In this document: positions 14,543-22,630 of the stretch, piece by piece
How positions within the stretch are numbered: position 1 is the first letter of the stretch
Layout: every line of letters begins with the position of its first letter
NCBI RefSeq assembly: GCF_000725495.1
Contig: NZ_JNZD01000048.1
Location: 1-37,522, forward strand
Direction of reading: 5' to 3'
Length of the DNA stretch: 37,522 nt
DNA from: Streptomyces aureus
Lineage (GTDB): Bacteria > Actinomycetota > Actinomycetes > Streptomycetales > Streptomycetaceae
The notes under the pieces: generated by a model
Databases searched by the model: none
What the model saw: the letters and a program-made list of their open reading frames with translations, nothing else
Told to the model about the DNA's origin: nothing
Program-made: the position numbers and the translations under genes

Positions 14543-16414
14543 CTACGAGACGGCGGCCCGGGGGGTCACGGTTCCGGAGCCCGCCTCCCCGTCCCCCACG
14601 ACGGGACTCTCCCCGCCGTCCCCGGCCTTGGCCTGCGCTTCGGTATCGGTCTCGGAGTCGGTCTCGGTCTCGGAGTCGGCCGAGGTCTCGCCCTCGGTCA
14701 CGGCACCGGCCCCGCCCTGGACGTCGGTCCCGGTTCCGGCGTCCGCGTCGGCCCCGGTGTCGGTCACTGCCTCGACCTCGGTCTCAGCCCGGTTCTCGCG
14801 TCCCTTGCGCGGCAGGAGGACCGCCACCAGGATCGTGCCGACGCCCAGGATCACCGCTCCGACGAGGCTGGTGTGGGCCACCGCGTCCGAGAAGGAAGAA
14901 CCGACCGCGTCCGCCATCTGGCGTGCTCCGTCGGCGAGTTGACCGGCCTGCGCCTTGAGCTGGGCCGCCTGCTCGGGGCTCGCCGACTGTGCTGCCCGCG
15001 CGCCGAGCTCGTGGGCCTTGGCTCCGATGCCCTCGGCGACGGCGTAGCCCGCGCCCACCGAGTCCTGCGCGGTGTCCAGGGCGCCCGCCGGGAGCTTGCT
15101 GCCCGCGGTCGCGTCGGCGAGGTGCGAGGAGTACGAACTCGCCAGCACCGAGCCGAGGATGGCGATGCCGAGCGAGCCGCCGAGTTCGAGCGAGGTGTCG
15201 TTGACCGCACCGCCGACGCCCAGTTCGGACTCGGGGAACGCGCCCATGATCGCGTCCGTGCAGGGCGAGAGCGCCAGTCCGATCGCGAGGCCGAGCAGGA
15301 CGAGCGGCAGCACGAGGTCGCCGTACGCCGAGGAGGCGTCCACCCGGGTCAGCAGGGCCAGCGCCACCGTGCCGCCGATCATGCCCGCGGTGACCGTGAA
15401 CTTCATGCCGATGCGCGGGGTCAGGTAGCCGGTGAGCGCCGAGCCCACGAAGACGGCGCCGGCCAGCGGCAGCATCCGTACCCCGGTGTCCAGGGCGTCG
15501 TAGCCGAGGACGAACTGGAGGTGCTGGGTGAGGTAGTAGAAGGCGCCGAAGACGGCCAGGAAGAAGAGGGCGACGGCGAGGTTCGAGCCGGCGAAGCGAC
15601 GGTTCGCGAAGCGGCGTACGTCGACGACCGGGCGCGGGTGACGCAGCTCCCACAGCACGAACAGGACCAGTCCGGCCCCGGCGACCACCGCGGCGGTCAC
15701 GGCCTTCACGCCCCACCCGAAGTGCGGGCCCTCGATGATCATGTAGACGAGGGAGCCGATCCACACGACCGAGAGCAGTCCGCCGACGTAGTCGATGCGG
15801 TTGTGGTGGGCGGCCTTGGAGGGCGGCACGAGAACCAGCGCGCCGACGAGGGCGACGGCGGCGACGGGCACGTTGATCAGGAACGTGGACGACCAGCCGT
15901 GGTTCTCCAGCAGGGCGCCCGCGACGAGCGGGCCGGCGGCGATGGCGAGTCCGGCGGTGGCGGTCCACAGGACGATCGCCTTGGCCCGCTCGGCCCGCGG
16001 GAAGGTCGCGGCGAGCAGCGACAGCGTGGCCGGCATGATCAGCGCGGCGCCGACGCCCATGACGGCACGGGCCGCGATGACCCCGGTGGAGCTGTCGACG
16101 AGCGAACCGGCGACCGCGCCGCCGCCGAAGACGACGAGCCCGAGGACGAGGGCGCCGCGGCGGCTGTACTTGTCGCCGATCGCGCCGAGCAGCAGCATCA
16201 GCGCGGCGTAGGGGACGGTGTAGCCGTCGATGACCCACTGCAGGTCGGCGCTGGACAGACCGAGGTCCCGGGTCATGTCGGGAGCCGCGACCGTGAGGGC
16301 GGTGTTCGCCATCACGATGATCAGCAGGCTCAGACAGAGGACCAGCAGCGCCCACCACCGCCTGGCGTAGGGCCGGTCCATCCCCTCGACCGGTTCGTTC
16401 ATGACGAGACGCAT
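14543..16414 (-). CDS. MFS multidrug exporter, DHA2 (EmrB/QacA, 14-TM) family
   Basis: A 623-residue proton-driven drug exporter of the plasma membrane. Seen: ARRWWALLVLCLSLLIIVMANTALTVAAPDM (TM1 and motif D1), LQWVIDGYTVPYAALMLLLGAIGDKYSRR (motif A, G-x-x-x-D-R-x-G-R-R type), LWTATAGLAIAAGPLVAGAL (motif C region), and further hydrophobic segments giving about 14 TMs. Two unusual parts are an Ala/Gln-rich helical loop before the last TM (AHELGARAAQSASPEQAAQLKAQAGQLADG region) and an acidic Glu/Thr/Asp repeat tail of about 70 residues. ATG 16414 follows GGAAGGG; ATG 16402 is an alternative. It is divergent from a TetR gene, with three operators between them, so its expression is almost surely repressed by that TetR. 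Confidence 0.92.
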   Translation of the reverse strand: MRLVMNEPVEGMDRPYARRWWALLVLCLSLLIIVMANTALTVAAPDMTRDLGLSSADLQWVIDGYTVPYAALMLLLGAIGDKYSRRGALVLGLVVFGGGAVAGSLVDSSTGVIAARAVMGVGAALIMPATLSLLAATFPRAERAKAIVLWTATAGLAIAAGPLVAGALLENHGWSSTFLINVPVAAVALVGALVLVPPSKAAHHNRIDYVGGLLSVVWIGSLVYMIIEGPHFGWGVKAVTAAVVAGAGLVLFVLWELRHPRPVVDVRRFANRRFAGSNLAVALFFLAVFGAFYYLTQHLQFVLGYDALDTGVRMLPLAGAVFVGSALTGYLTPRIGMKFTVTAGMIGGTVALALLTRVDASSAYGDLVLPLVLLGLAIGLALSPCTDAIMGAFPESELGVGGAVNDTSLELGGSLGIAILGSVLASSYSSHLADATAGSKLPAGALDTAQDSVGAGYAVAEGIGAKAHELGARAAQSASPEQAAQLKAQAGQLADGARQMADAVGSSFSDAVAHTSLVGAVILGVGTILVAVLLPRKGRENRAETEVEAVTDTGADADAGTGTDVQGGAGAVTEGETSADSETETDSETDTEAQAKAGDGGESPVVGDGEAGSGTVTPRAAVS

Positions 16415-16468
16415 GGCTACGGTCGCCCTTCCTTCTTCGACGGGCGCGGAGATCGTCCGCACCAGAAC

Positions 16469-16486
16469 TTGCACAGTGGAGTGCAA
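16469..16486. promoter_or_regulatory. TetR operator 1 (nearest the exporter)
   Basis: TTGCACAGTGGAGTGCAA: perfect 6-bp outer arms TTGCAC/GTGCAA in an 18-bp box. It directly abuts operator 2 and lies 55 nt upstream of the exporter start. Confidence 0.75.
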
Positions 16487-16504
16487 CTGCACAACAGTGT
16501 GCAA
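16487..16504. promoter_or_regulatory. TetR operator 2 (central)
   Basis: CTGCACAACAGTGTGCAA: an 18-bp near-palindrome with the same TGCAC/GTGCA core, placed end to end with operator 1. Confidence 0.75.
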
Positions 16505-16513
16505 GATACGAGA

Positions 16514-16531
16514 TTGCACAGCGCTGTGCAA
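16514..16531. promoter_or_regulatory. TetR operator 3 (nearest tetR)
   Basis: TTGCACAGCGCTGTGCAA is a perfect 18-bp palindrome, ending 3 nt before the AAGGAGG ribosome binding site of the TetR gene. It probably mediates autorepression. Confidence 0.8.
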
Positions 16532-16549
16532 ATGAAGGAGGTCGAGGCC

Positions 16550-17209
16550 GTGATCGCAGGACAGGCGGCAGCCCGGCGACGGGCGGGCAGAATGACAGCC
16601 ATGACCACGGGTAACCCGAGCCGCGCCGATGTGAACCGCCGCCGCATCCTGGACGTCGCACTCGCCGAACTGCTGCGTGACCCCGACGCGTCCATGGACC
16701 AGATCGCGCGTGCGGCGGGCGTCGTGCGGCGCACGGTCTACGGGCACTTCCCCAGCCGCGAGGCGCTGGTCGGCACCCTGACCGACGAGGCCGTGGCGGC
16801 GGTCGCTGCGGCGCACGCGGCGGGCCGTGAGGGGGTCGCGGACCCGGCCGAGTCGGTGGCCCGCTCGACCCTGGCCGTGTGGGAGATCGCCGACCGCTAC
16901 CGGCTGCTGGTCGCGCTGGCCCAGCGCAGCGTCACCATGCAGGGCATCCGCGAACGGCTGACGCCCGTCCGCGAGGCCAGCGCGGAGATCCTGCGCCGCG
17001 GCCTGGACCAGGGCGTGTTCGCCTCGCCGCTGCCCCCGTACGCGCTGGCGTACGTGCACGAGCAGACCCTCTTCGCCCTCATGGAGGCGGTGAACGACGG
17101 GCTCCTGGAAGCCCGCGAGGCGGGCAGCTCCGCCGCGGTCACGATGCTGACCACGGCGGGCGTACCCGCCTCGGGCGCCACCGAACTGGTGGCGAAACTG
17201 AGCGACTGA
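16550..17209 (+). CDS. TetR-family repressor of the divergent MFS exporter
   Basis: A 219-residue dimeric repressor. The start is GTG 16550, chosen for a perfect AAGGAGG (16535-16541) with 8-nt spacing; ATG 16592 and 16601 are weaker alternatives. The HTH lies in NRRRILDVALAELLRDPDASMDQIARAAGVVRRTVYGHFPSREALVGTL (about 30-80). The helical ligand-binding C-terminal domain is typical in length. The gene is divergent from the exporter with three shared 18-bp palindromes in the 135-nt gap, which is the standard arrangement for an exporter induced by its own substrate. Confidence 0.92.
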   Translation: MIAGQAAARRRAGRMTAMTTGNPSRADVNRRRILDVALAELLRDPDASMDQIARAAGVVRRTVYGHFPSREALVGTLTDEAVAAVAAAHAAGREGVADPAESVARSTLAVWEIADRYRLLVALAQRSVTMQGIRERLTPVREASAEILRRGLDQGVFASPLPPYALAYVHEQTLFALMEAVNDGLLEAREAGSSAAVTMLTTAGVPASGATELVAKLSD

Positions 17210-17215
17210 GGACGA

Positions 17216-17252
17216 CCGGGCCCCGGGGACGTCAGGAATCCCCGGGGCCCGG
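17216..17252 (+). terminator. Terminator hairpin after tetR
   Basis: 17216-17229 pairs perfectly with 17239-17252 (14 bp) around a 9-nt loop, 7 nt after the tetR stop codon. There is no U-tract. Confidence 0.7.
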
Positions 17253-17378
17253 CCGTTCCCTGCCGGGCGGCCGGGCCCGTGGGGGTGTGCCCTGCCGCCC
17301 GGCATCCCGGTCTCCGCCGGACGGGGAGTGTCGGGCGGATCCCGGGAGCTCCTGGACCGTTTCGGCCTCGGACACGGT

Positions 17379-18770
17379 CTAGGCCGTGGCGGGCTCCTTC
17401 TCGCCGCCCTGCTCCGGCACGTCCGCGTGGACCCCGGCGGGGCCGGCGCCGTCGTCGTCCAGCAGGGTCTTCTCGTCGAAGGGGATCTCCCCGGCGAGGA
17501 CGCGGGACACCCGCTCCCGGTCGATCTCCTTCGTCCAGGTCCCGATCAGGACCGTCGCCACGGCGTTGCCGGCGAAGTTCGTCAGGGCGCGCGCCTCGCT
17601 CATGAAGCGGTCGATGCCGACGATGAGGCCGACGCCGTCGACCAGGGCGGGCTTGTGCGACTGGAGGCCGCCGGCGAGCGTGGCGAGGCCCGCCCCGCTG
17701 ACACCGGCCGCGCCCTTGGACGCCACCAGGAGGAAGAGCAGCAGCGGGATCTGCTCCCCGATCGCCATCGGCGTCCCCATCGCGTCGGCGATGTAGAGCG
17801 AGGCCATGGTCATGTAGATCATCGTGCCGTCGAGGTTGAAGGAGTAGCCGGTCGGGACGGTGATGCCGACCACGGACTTGCCGACGCCCAGGTGCTCCAT
17901 CTTCGCGATCAGCCGCGGCAGGGCGGACTCGGAGGAGGAGGTGGAGAGGATCAGCAGGAACTCCCGGCCCAGATACCTCAGGAACGTGAGGATGTTCAGG
18001 CCGGTCACCACCCGCAGCAGCGTCCCGAGCACGATGAAGACGAACAGGAAGCAGGTGACGTAGAAGCCGAGCATCAGCACGGCGAGGCTCTTGAGCGCGT
18101 CCAGGCCCGCGGAACCGGTGACCGCGGCGATGGCACCGAAGGCGCCGAGCGGGGCCGCCCACATCACCATGGCGAGGATCCGGAACACGAGCCGCTGGAT
18201 GTGCTCCACCCCGCGCAGCACCGGCTGTCCGGCCGAGCCCATGGCCTGGAGGGCGAACCCGGTCAGCAGCGCCACGAGGAGGGTCTGCAGGACCTGGCCC
18301 TCGGTGAACGCCGAGACCATGGTCGTCGGGATGATCGAGAGCACGAACTCGACGGGCGGCAGCGCCTCCGCCGACACCTGGCCCTGGCCGGCCTCCTTGA
18401 CCGCGTCGGTCATCGCCAGGCTGCTGCCCGGCTCCAGGACGTTGCCGACGACCAGGCCGATGGCGAGCGCGACCAGCGACATGACCAGGAAGTAGCCGAG
18501 CGCGATGCCGCCGACCGCGCCTACCTTGGCGGCCTTGCGGACCGAGCCGATGCCGAGCACGATCGTGCAGAAGATGATCGGGGAGATCATCATCTTGATC
18601 AGGTTCACGAAGCCCGTGCCGATGGGCTTGAGCTCGACGGCGAAGTCGGGGGCGATCAGACCCACCGCGATCCCGAGGACCACGGCTCCGATCACGGCGA
18701 TGTAGAGATAGTGCGTGCGGTCCCGTCTGGCGGCGGGTGCGGCAGGTGCGGTCTGCGGCGTGCTGGCCAC
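17379..18770 (-). CDS. dctA: C4-dicarboxylate:cation symporter (DctA/GltP family)
   Basis: A 463-residue plasma-membrane importer of succinate, fumarate or malate coupled to H+ or Na+. Seen: YLYIAVIGAVVLGIAVGL, the FVNLIKMMISPIIFCTIVLGI signature, the serine-rich hairpin LSTSSSESALPRL, PTGYSFNLDGTMIYMTMASLY, KGAAGVSGAGL and GIDRFMSEARALTNFAGNAVAT (substrate-binding Asp-Arg and Asn). These are the standard DctA/EAAT-fold motifs. GTG 18770 is chosen for AAGGAGG 6 nt upstream rather than the reading-frame opening at 18803. It is divergent from a CitA/DcuS-type two-component system, which therefore probably induces it in response to extracellular dicarboxylate. A tandem 22-bp repeat lies just upstream. 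Confidence 0.93.
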   Translation of the reverse strand: MASTPQTAPAAPAARRDRTHYLYIAVIGAVVLGIAVGLIAPDFAVELKPIGTGFVNLIKMMISPIIFCTIVLGIGSVRKAAKVGAVGGIALGYFLVMSLVALAIGLVVGNVLEPGSSLAMTDAVKEAGQGQVSAEALPPVEFVLSIIPTTMVSAFTEGQVLQTLLVALLTGFALQAMGSAGQPVLRGVEHIQRLVFRILAMVMWAAPLGAFGAIAAVTGSAGLDALKSLAVLMLGFYVTCFLFVFIVLGTLLRVVTGLNILTFLRYLGREFLLILSTSSSESALPRLIAKMEHLGVGKSVVGITVPTGYSFNLDGTMIYMTMASLYIADAMGTPMAIGEQIPLLLFLLVASKGAAGVSGAGLATLAGGLQSHKPALVDGVGLIVGIDRFMSEARALTNFAGNAVATVLIGTWTKEIDRERVSRVLAGEIPFDEKTLLDDDGAGPAGVHADVPEQGGEKEPATA

Positions 18771-18803
18771 GGCTGCCCTCCTTGACGACGTCGTCGGCAT
18801 CAT

Positions 18804-18854
18804 CCGGCGTGCGGCTCACGACCGGCGGAAACCCGGCGTGCGGCTCACGTCCGG
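18804..18854. promoter_or_regulatory. Tandem 22-bp direct repeat, probable response-regulator site
   Basis: Two copies of a 22-bp box (18804-18825 and 18833-18854) beginning CCGGCGTGCGGCTCACG agree at 21 of 22 positions with a 29-bp period. They start 34 bp upstream of dctA and 170 bp upstream of the kinase gene. Direct repeats are usual for tandem response-regulator binding. Confidence 0.6.
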
Positions 18855-19025
18855 GGAGTCCGGGAGGCGTGGGCTCCCGGGGGGATGTGGGGACTATCTC
18901 CCGGCGTGTGAGGGCGGTCACCCTTCCGTTCATTGAGTTCACGCGCCCCGCCCGCCCGGCTGTCCGGAGGGTCCGGCCGCGACCGGCCCGGAGCGAATCC
19001 GTCCGGGCGAGGCAAACTGAACGGC

Positions 19026-20831
19026 ATGCGCCTCCCCCGTGTCCCCCGCCCCCGCAGCCTGGCCGGCCAGCTCTTCGGCATGCAGGCCGTGCTCATCGCG
19101 GTGGTCGTCGCGGGCTACGCGCTGTTCACCTACGTCGGCGACCGCGGCCAGGCCGAGGAGGCCGCGGGCCGCCAGGCCATGGCGGTCGCCCGCTCCGTGG
19201 CCGACGCCCCCTCCGTCCACGCGGCCATCGGCACGGCGAACCCCACCGCGGAGCTCCAGCCCTACTCCCTGCGCGTCCAGCGGGACACCGGAGTGGACTT
19301 CGTGACGATCATGAATCCGCGGGGCATCCGCTGGACGCACCCCGACCGGAATCTCATAGGCAAGCACTTCCTCGGGCACATCGGCCCGGCGCTGGAGGGC
19401 AGGTCCTTCACGGAGACGTACACGGGCAGCCTCGGCCCCTCCGTGCGGGCCGTCACCCCGATCGAGGACGACGGGCGGACCGTCGGCCTGGTCAGCGCGG
19501 GCATCAAGGTCGAGGCGATCACCGAGCGCGTGCAGGACCAGGTGACGGCCCTGATCGGGGTCGCGGCGGGCGCGCTGCTGCTGGGCGCGGTCGGCACGTA
19601 CGTGATCAACGCCCGGCTGCGGCGCTCCACCCACGGCATGAACGCGGCCGAGCTGAGCCGGATGCACGACTACCACGAGGCCGCGCTGCACGCCGTCCGC
19701 GAGGGGCTCCTCATGCTGGACGGACGCTTCCGGGTGGCGCTGATGAACGACGGCGGACGGGAGCTGCTGGGCGTCACGGGCGACGTCGTCGGCCGTTCGC
19801 CGGCCGACCTCGGGCTGCCCGCTCCGCTGACCGGCGCGCTGCTGTCGGCCGAGCCCCGCGTGGACGAGGTCCATCTGACGGACACCCGGGTCCTGGTCGT
19901 GAACACCTCCCCGGTGTCCGGCGGCGAGCGCCGGGGCACGGTGGTGACCCTGCGCGACGTGACCGAACTCCAGTCACTGACGGGCGAACTGGACTCGGAG
20001 CGCGGCTTCACCCAGGCGCTGCGCTCGCAGGCGCACGAGGCGGCGAACCGGCTGCACACGGTGGTCTCCCTCATCGAGCTGGGCCGGGCCGAGGAGGCCG
20101 TCGACTTCGCCACCGCCGAACTGGAGCTGGCCCAGGCCCTCACCGACGAGGTGGTCTCCGCGGTCAGCGAACCGGTCCTCGCAGCGCTGCTGCTCGGCAA
20201 GGCGGCGCAGGCGAACGAGCGCGGCGTGGAGCTCGTGGTCTCCGAGGACAGCGGCATCGACGACGGACTGCTGCCGGCCTCGCTCACCCCGCGCGACCTG
20301 GTCACCGTGCTCGGCAACCTGATCGACAACGCGATGGACGCGGCGCAGGGCACGGTGGGCGCCCGTGTCACGGTGACGGCGTTCACCGAGGAGTCGGACC
20401 TGGTGCTGCGGGTCGCCGACACCGGTGCCGGGGTCGATCCCGCCCACGCCGAGGAGGTCTTCCGGCACGGCTGGTCCACGAAACCGGCGGTCCCCGGCGG
20501 CCGCGGGCTCGGTCTGGCCCTCGCCCGGCAGGCGGTGCACCGGCACGCGGGCACGCTGGAGGTGCGCGGGGGACCCACGGGCGGAGCGGAGTTCGAGGCC
20601 CGCCTGCCGCTCACGGCCCCGCCCGCGGACCCGCCCGCCGGCCCGCGTCCGGCCGGGGACGGCACCCCGCACCCGGAGGCTGCCCAGGCCGGGACCAGGA
20701 ACACGGGAGCCGCCCCGAGCCGGGACCCGCACCCGGAGACCGACTCCCCGCTGAACCCGGACGCCGGTCTCGTCCCCGGCGCCCGCTCCGCCGAGCCGTC
20801 CGAGTCCGTTCTGCCGGGAGGCGGCGCATGA
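19026..20831 (+). CDS. Sensor histidine kinase, CitA/DcuS (DpiB) type
   Basis: A 601-residue membrane sensor. TM1 is at about 18-38. An extracytoplasmic PDC/PAS sensor follows (about 39-170) with TGVDFVTIMNPRGIRWTHPDRNLIGKHF, typical of di- and tricarboxylate sensors. TM2 is at about 172-195, a cytoplasmic PAS at about 210-315, and the dimerisation box is LRSQAHEAANRLHTV with phospho-acceptor His337. The ATPase domain has the N box GNLIDNAMDA (about 430-439), DTGAGVD and GRGLGLAL. An atypical Pro-rich disordered tail of about 75 residues ends the protein. ATG 19026 has only a weak ribosome binding site. The stop overlaps the response regulator start (ATGA). Divergence from dctA predicts dicarboxylate sensing. 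Confidence 0.9.
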   Translation: MRLPRVPRPRSLAGQLFGMQAVLIAVVVAGYALFTYVGDRGQAEEAAGRQAMAVARSVADAPSVHAAIGTANPTAELQPYSLRVQRDTGVDFVTIMNPRGIRWTHPDRNLIGKHFLGHIGPALEGRSFTETYTGSLGPSVRAVTPIEDDGRTVGLVSAGIKVEAITERVQDQVTALIGVAAGALLLGAVGTYVINARLRRSTHGMNAAELSRMHDYHEAALHAVREGLLMLDGRFRVALMNDGGRELLGVTGDVVGRSPADLGLPAPLTGALLSAEPRVDEVHLTDTRVLVVNTSPVSGGERRGTVVTLRDVTELQSLTGELDSERGFTQALRSQAHEAANRLHTVVSLIELGRAEEAVDFATAELELAQALTDEVVSAVSEPVLAALLLGKAAQANERGVELVVSEDSGIDDGLLPASLTPRDLVTVLGNLIDNAMDAAQGTVGARVTVTAFTEESDLVLRVADTGAGVDPAHAEEVFRHGWSTKPAVPGGRGLGLALARQAVHRHAGTLEVRGGPTGGAEFEARLPLTAPPADPPAGPRPAGDGTPHPEAAQAGTRNTGAAPSRDPHPETDSPLNPDAGLVPGARSAEPSESVLPGGGA

Positions 20832-21505
20832 CCGATCCGATCCGTGTGCTCGTCGTCGAGGACGATCCCGTGGCCGCCGACGCGCACGTGATGTACGTGG
20901 ACCGGGTGCCCGGTTTCACCGCGGTGGGCCAGGCCCGCACGGGAGCGGAGGCGCGCCGCGCGCTGGACCGGGCGCCCGTGGACCTGCTGCTGCTCGACCT
21001 GCACCTGCCGGACACCCACGGGCTCCTGCTCGCGCGCTCGCTGCGCGCCGCCGGGTACCACGCCGACGTCATCGCGGTGACCTCGGCGCGGGATCTGGCC
21101 GTCGTACGGGAGGGGGTGGCGCTCGGGGTCGTGCAGTACGTCCTCAAGCCGTTCACCTTCGCCACCCTGCGCGACCGGCTGGTCCGCTACGCGGAGTTCC
21201 GCGCGGCGGCCGGCGAGGCCAGCGGCCAGGACGAGGTGGACCGCGCGCTCGCCGCACTGCGCGCGCCCGGCCCGGCCGCGCTGCCCAAGGGCCTGAGCGC
21301 GCCGACCCTGGAACGCGTGACCGTCACCCTCAGGGACCACGCCGAGGGGCTGACGGCGGCCAAGGTCGCCGAGGCCGTCGGCATCTCCCGGATCACGGCC
21401 CGGCGCTATCTGGAACACCTGGTGGAGTCGGGCCGGGCCGGACGCGCTCCCCAGTACGGGACGGTCGGGCGGCCCGAGCTCCAGTACCGCTGGGTGAGGA
21501 GCTGA
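20828..21505 (+). CDS. Response regulator, CitB/DcuR type
   Basis: A 225-residue partner of the kinase, translationally coupled by ATGA with GGGAGGCGG upstream. The receiver domain has acidic residues EDD at 11-13, phospho-acceptor Asp57 in LLLLDLHLPD, Thr85 and Lys107 (YVLKPF). The C-terminal HTH (LRDHAEGLTAAKVAEAVGISRITARRYLEHLVESGRAGRAPQYGTVGRPELQYRW) is the winged form seen in CitB/DpiA/DcuR regulators. It probably binds the tandem repeat at 18804-18854 and activates dctA. Confidence 0.92.
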   Translation: MTDPIRVLVVEDDPVAADAHVMYVDRVPGFTAVGQARTGAEARRALDRAPVDLLLLDLHLPDTHGLLLARSLRAAGYHADVIAVTSARDLAVVREGVALGVVQYVLKPFTFATLRDRLVRYAEFRAAAGEASGQDEVDRALAALRAPGPAALPKGLSAPTLERVTVTLRDHAEGLTAAKVAEAVGISRITARRYLEHLVESGRAGRAPQYGTVGRPELQYRWVRS

Positions 21506-21689
21506 CGACTGGGGCGGTTCGGGTGGGCGGCGCACAACTCCGCTGCCGCTCGCGCCACTTGGAGCCCCGATCCGCCGCCCGGCCAACTCCGTTGCGGGTC
21601 AAGCCTCTTGGGACACCAGGATGATCACCGAAGGGTCAACTCCCGCCGCGTTACGACGAGTTCCGGGCACGGCCGAAACCGTACCTTCC

Positions 21690-21703
21690 TACAATCCGTG
21701 ATT
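21690..21703 (+). promoter_or_regulatory. -10 element giving a leaderless transcript
   Basis: TACAAT (21690-21695) ends 8 nt before ATG 21704 and no ribosome binding site is present, so transcription should begin at or within a base or two of the start codon. No clear -35 is visible. Confidence 0.55.
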
Positions 21704-22462
21704 ATGGCCGAACAGACCGTAGTCACCACTGTCCCCGGCCCATACTTTGTGCGCGTGCACCGACCGCAAGCCCAACAGCCCAACCCGCCCTTCAACGCCC
21801 CCGCCGCCCGGAGACTGCGGACGGCGCTCGGTATGGGGCCCGAGCACGTCGCGTACGGACTGAGAGCCTCGTACGGACTGCCGTACGCCACACCCGATCT
21901 GGTCATCGCCTGGGAGCGCGGGGTCACCGCGCCGAGCAGCCCCGAACTCACCGCCCTGGCAGGCGTGCTGTGGTGCTCGGCGAGTGAACTCATAGGCGCC
22001 CCGCGCACGTTGCGCGAACACCGCGTCGCCCGGGACCTCGCGCCGGAGGACGTGGCGCACGCCGTCGGGATCGCCGTCCTCGCCTACGAGCGGATGGAGG
22101 AATCCGGCACCTGGCACGGCAGCGAACGGCAGTCGGCCGCGCTCGCCAAGGTGCTCGACCTCTCGCTGCCCGACTTCGTGACCGTGACGGGACGCGACGG
22201 ACGGCTCGCCGATCTGCTGCGCAGCGCCGTGACGACGCGCTGGCAGGCGTACGTGCGCCCGGTCGGGAAGATGCTGCCGCTGGAGCGCGGTCTGCTGGAG
22301 GTGGTCCTGGAGGAGCTGTACGGCGACTACCAGGGGCAGATGGCCGCCACGCTGCACTGGGGCGGCGGTCCGGCCGCCGGCGGCCGGACCGAGTCCGGCC
22401 GGGACTTCCTCGACCGGATCGTCGACCACTTCTGGACGGCCGTCCGCGCCAACTCGTCCTGA
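21704..22462 (+). CDS. Helix-turn-helix (XRE-like) DNA-binding protein
   Basis: A 252-residue cytosolic protein. ATG 21704 is apparently leaderless. After a Pro/Gln-rich N-terminus, two XRE-like segments occur: AARRLRTALGMGPEHVAYGLRASYGLPYATPDLVIAWERGVTAPSSPELTALAGVLWCSASEL (about 34-97) and LREHRVARDLAPEDVAHAVGIAVLAYERMEESGTWHGSERQSAALAKVLDL (about 102-155). The C-terminal ~100 residues have no recognisable motif. Related proteins are widely conserved in Streptomyces next to pfkA. No target is known. Confidence 0.78.
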   Translation: MAEQTVVTTVPGPYFVRVHRPQAQQPNPPFNAPAARRLRTALGMGPEHVAYGLRASYGLPYATPDLVIAWERGVTAPSSPELTALAGVLWCSASELIGAPRTLREHRVARDLAPEDVAHAVGIAVLAYERMEESGTWHGSERQSAALAKVLDLSLPDFVTVTGRDGRLADLLRSAVTTRWQAYVRPVGKMLPLERGLLEVVLEELYGDYQGQMAATLHWGGGPAAGGRTESGRDFLDRIVDHFWTAVRANSS

Positions 22463-22495
22463 GACCCGGCCGCGCGAACCCGCCCTGAGGTCCGG

Positions 22496-22522
22496 GGTCC
22501 GACGCCCGGAAGGCGTCGGACC
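22496..22522. terminator. Terminator between convergent XRE-like gene and pfkA
   Basis: GGTCCGACGCC (22496-22506) and GGCGTCGGACC (22512-22522) pair perfectly around a 5-nt loop. Located between two convergent stop codons, it can serve both transcripts. Confidence 0.65.
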
Positions 22523-22630
22523 TCCTCCGGTCCCGGGAGGGGTCCGGAGGACAGCGTCCCGGGAAGGTCCGGTGGCCCCGTGCCCCGGGAGGGGTGCGGT
22601 GGACGGACTTCCCGGAAGGCGGACCGACTC

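Noticed and set aside
13781..16549. Long plus-strand extension in frame with the TetR gene
   Set aside because: It is antisense to DUF2127 and the MFS exporter. A perfect AAGGAGG places the TetR start at 16550, and the operators lie just before it.
16415..17305. Minus-strand N-terminal extension of the MFS exporter over the TetR gene
   Set aside because: It would run through the three operators and the tetR coding sequence; the exporter TM1 motif begins right after ATG 16414.
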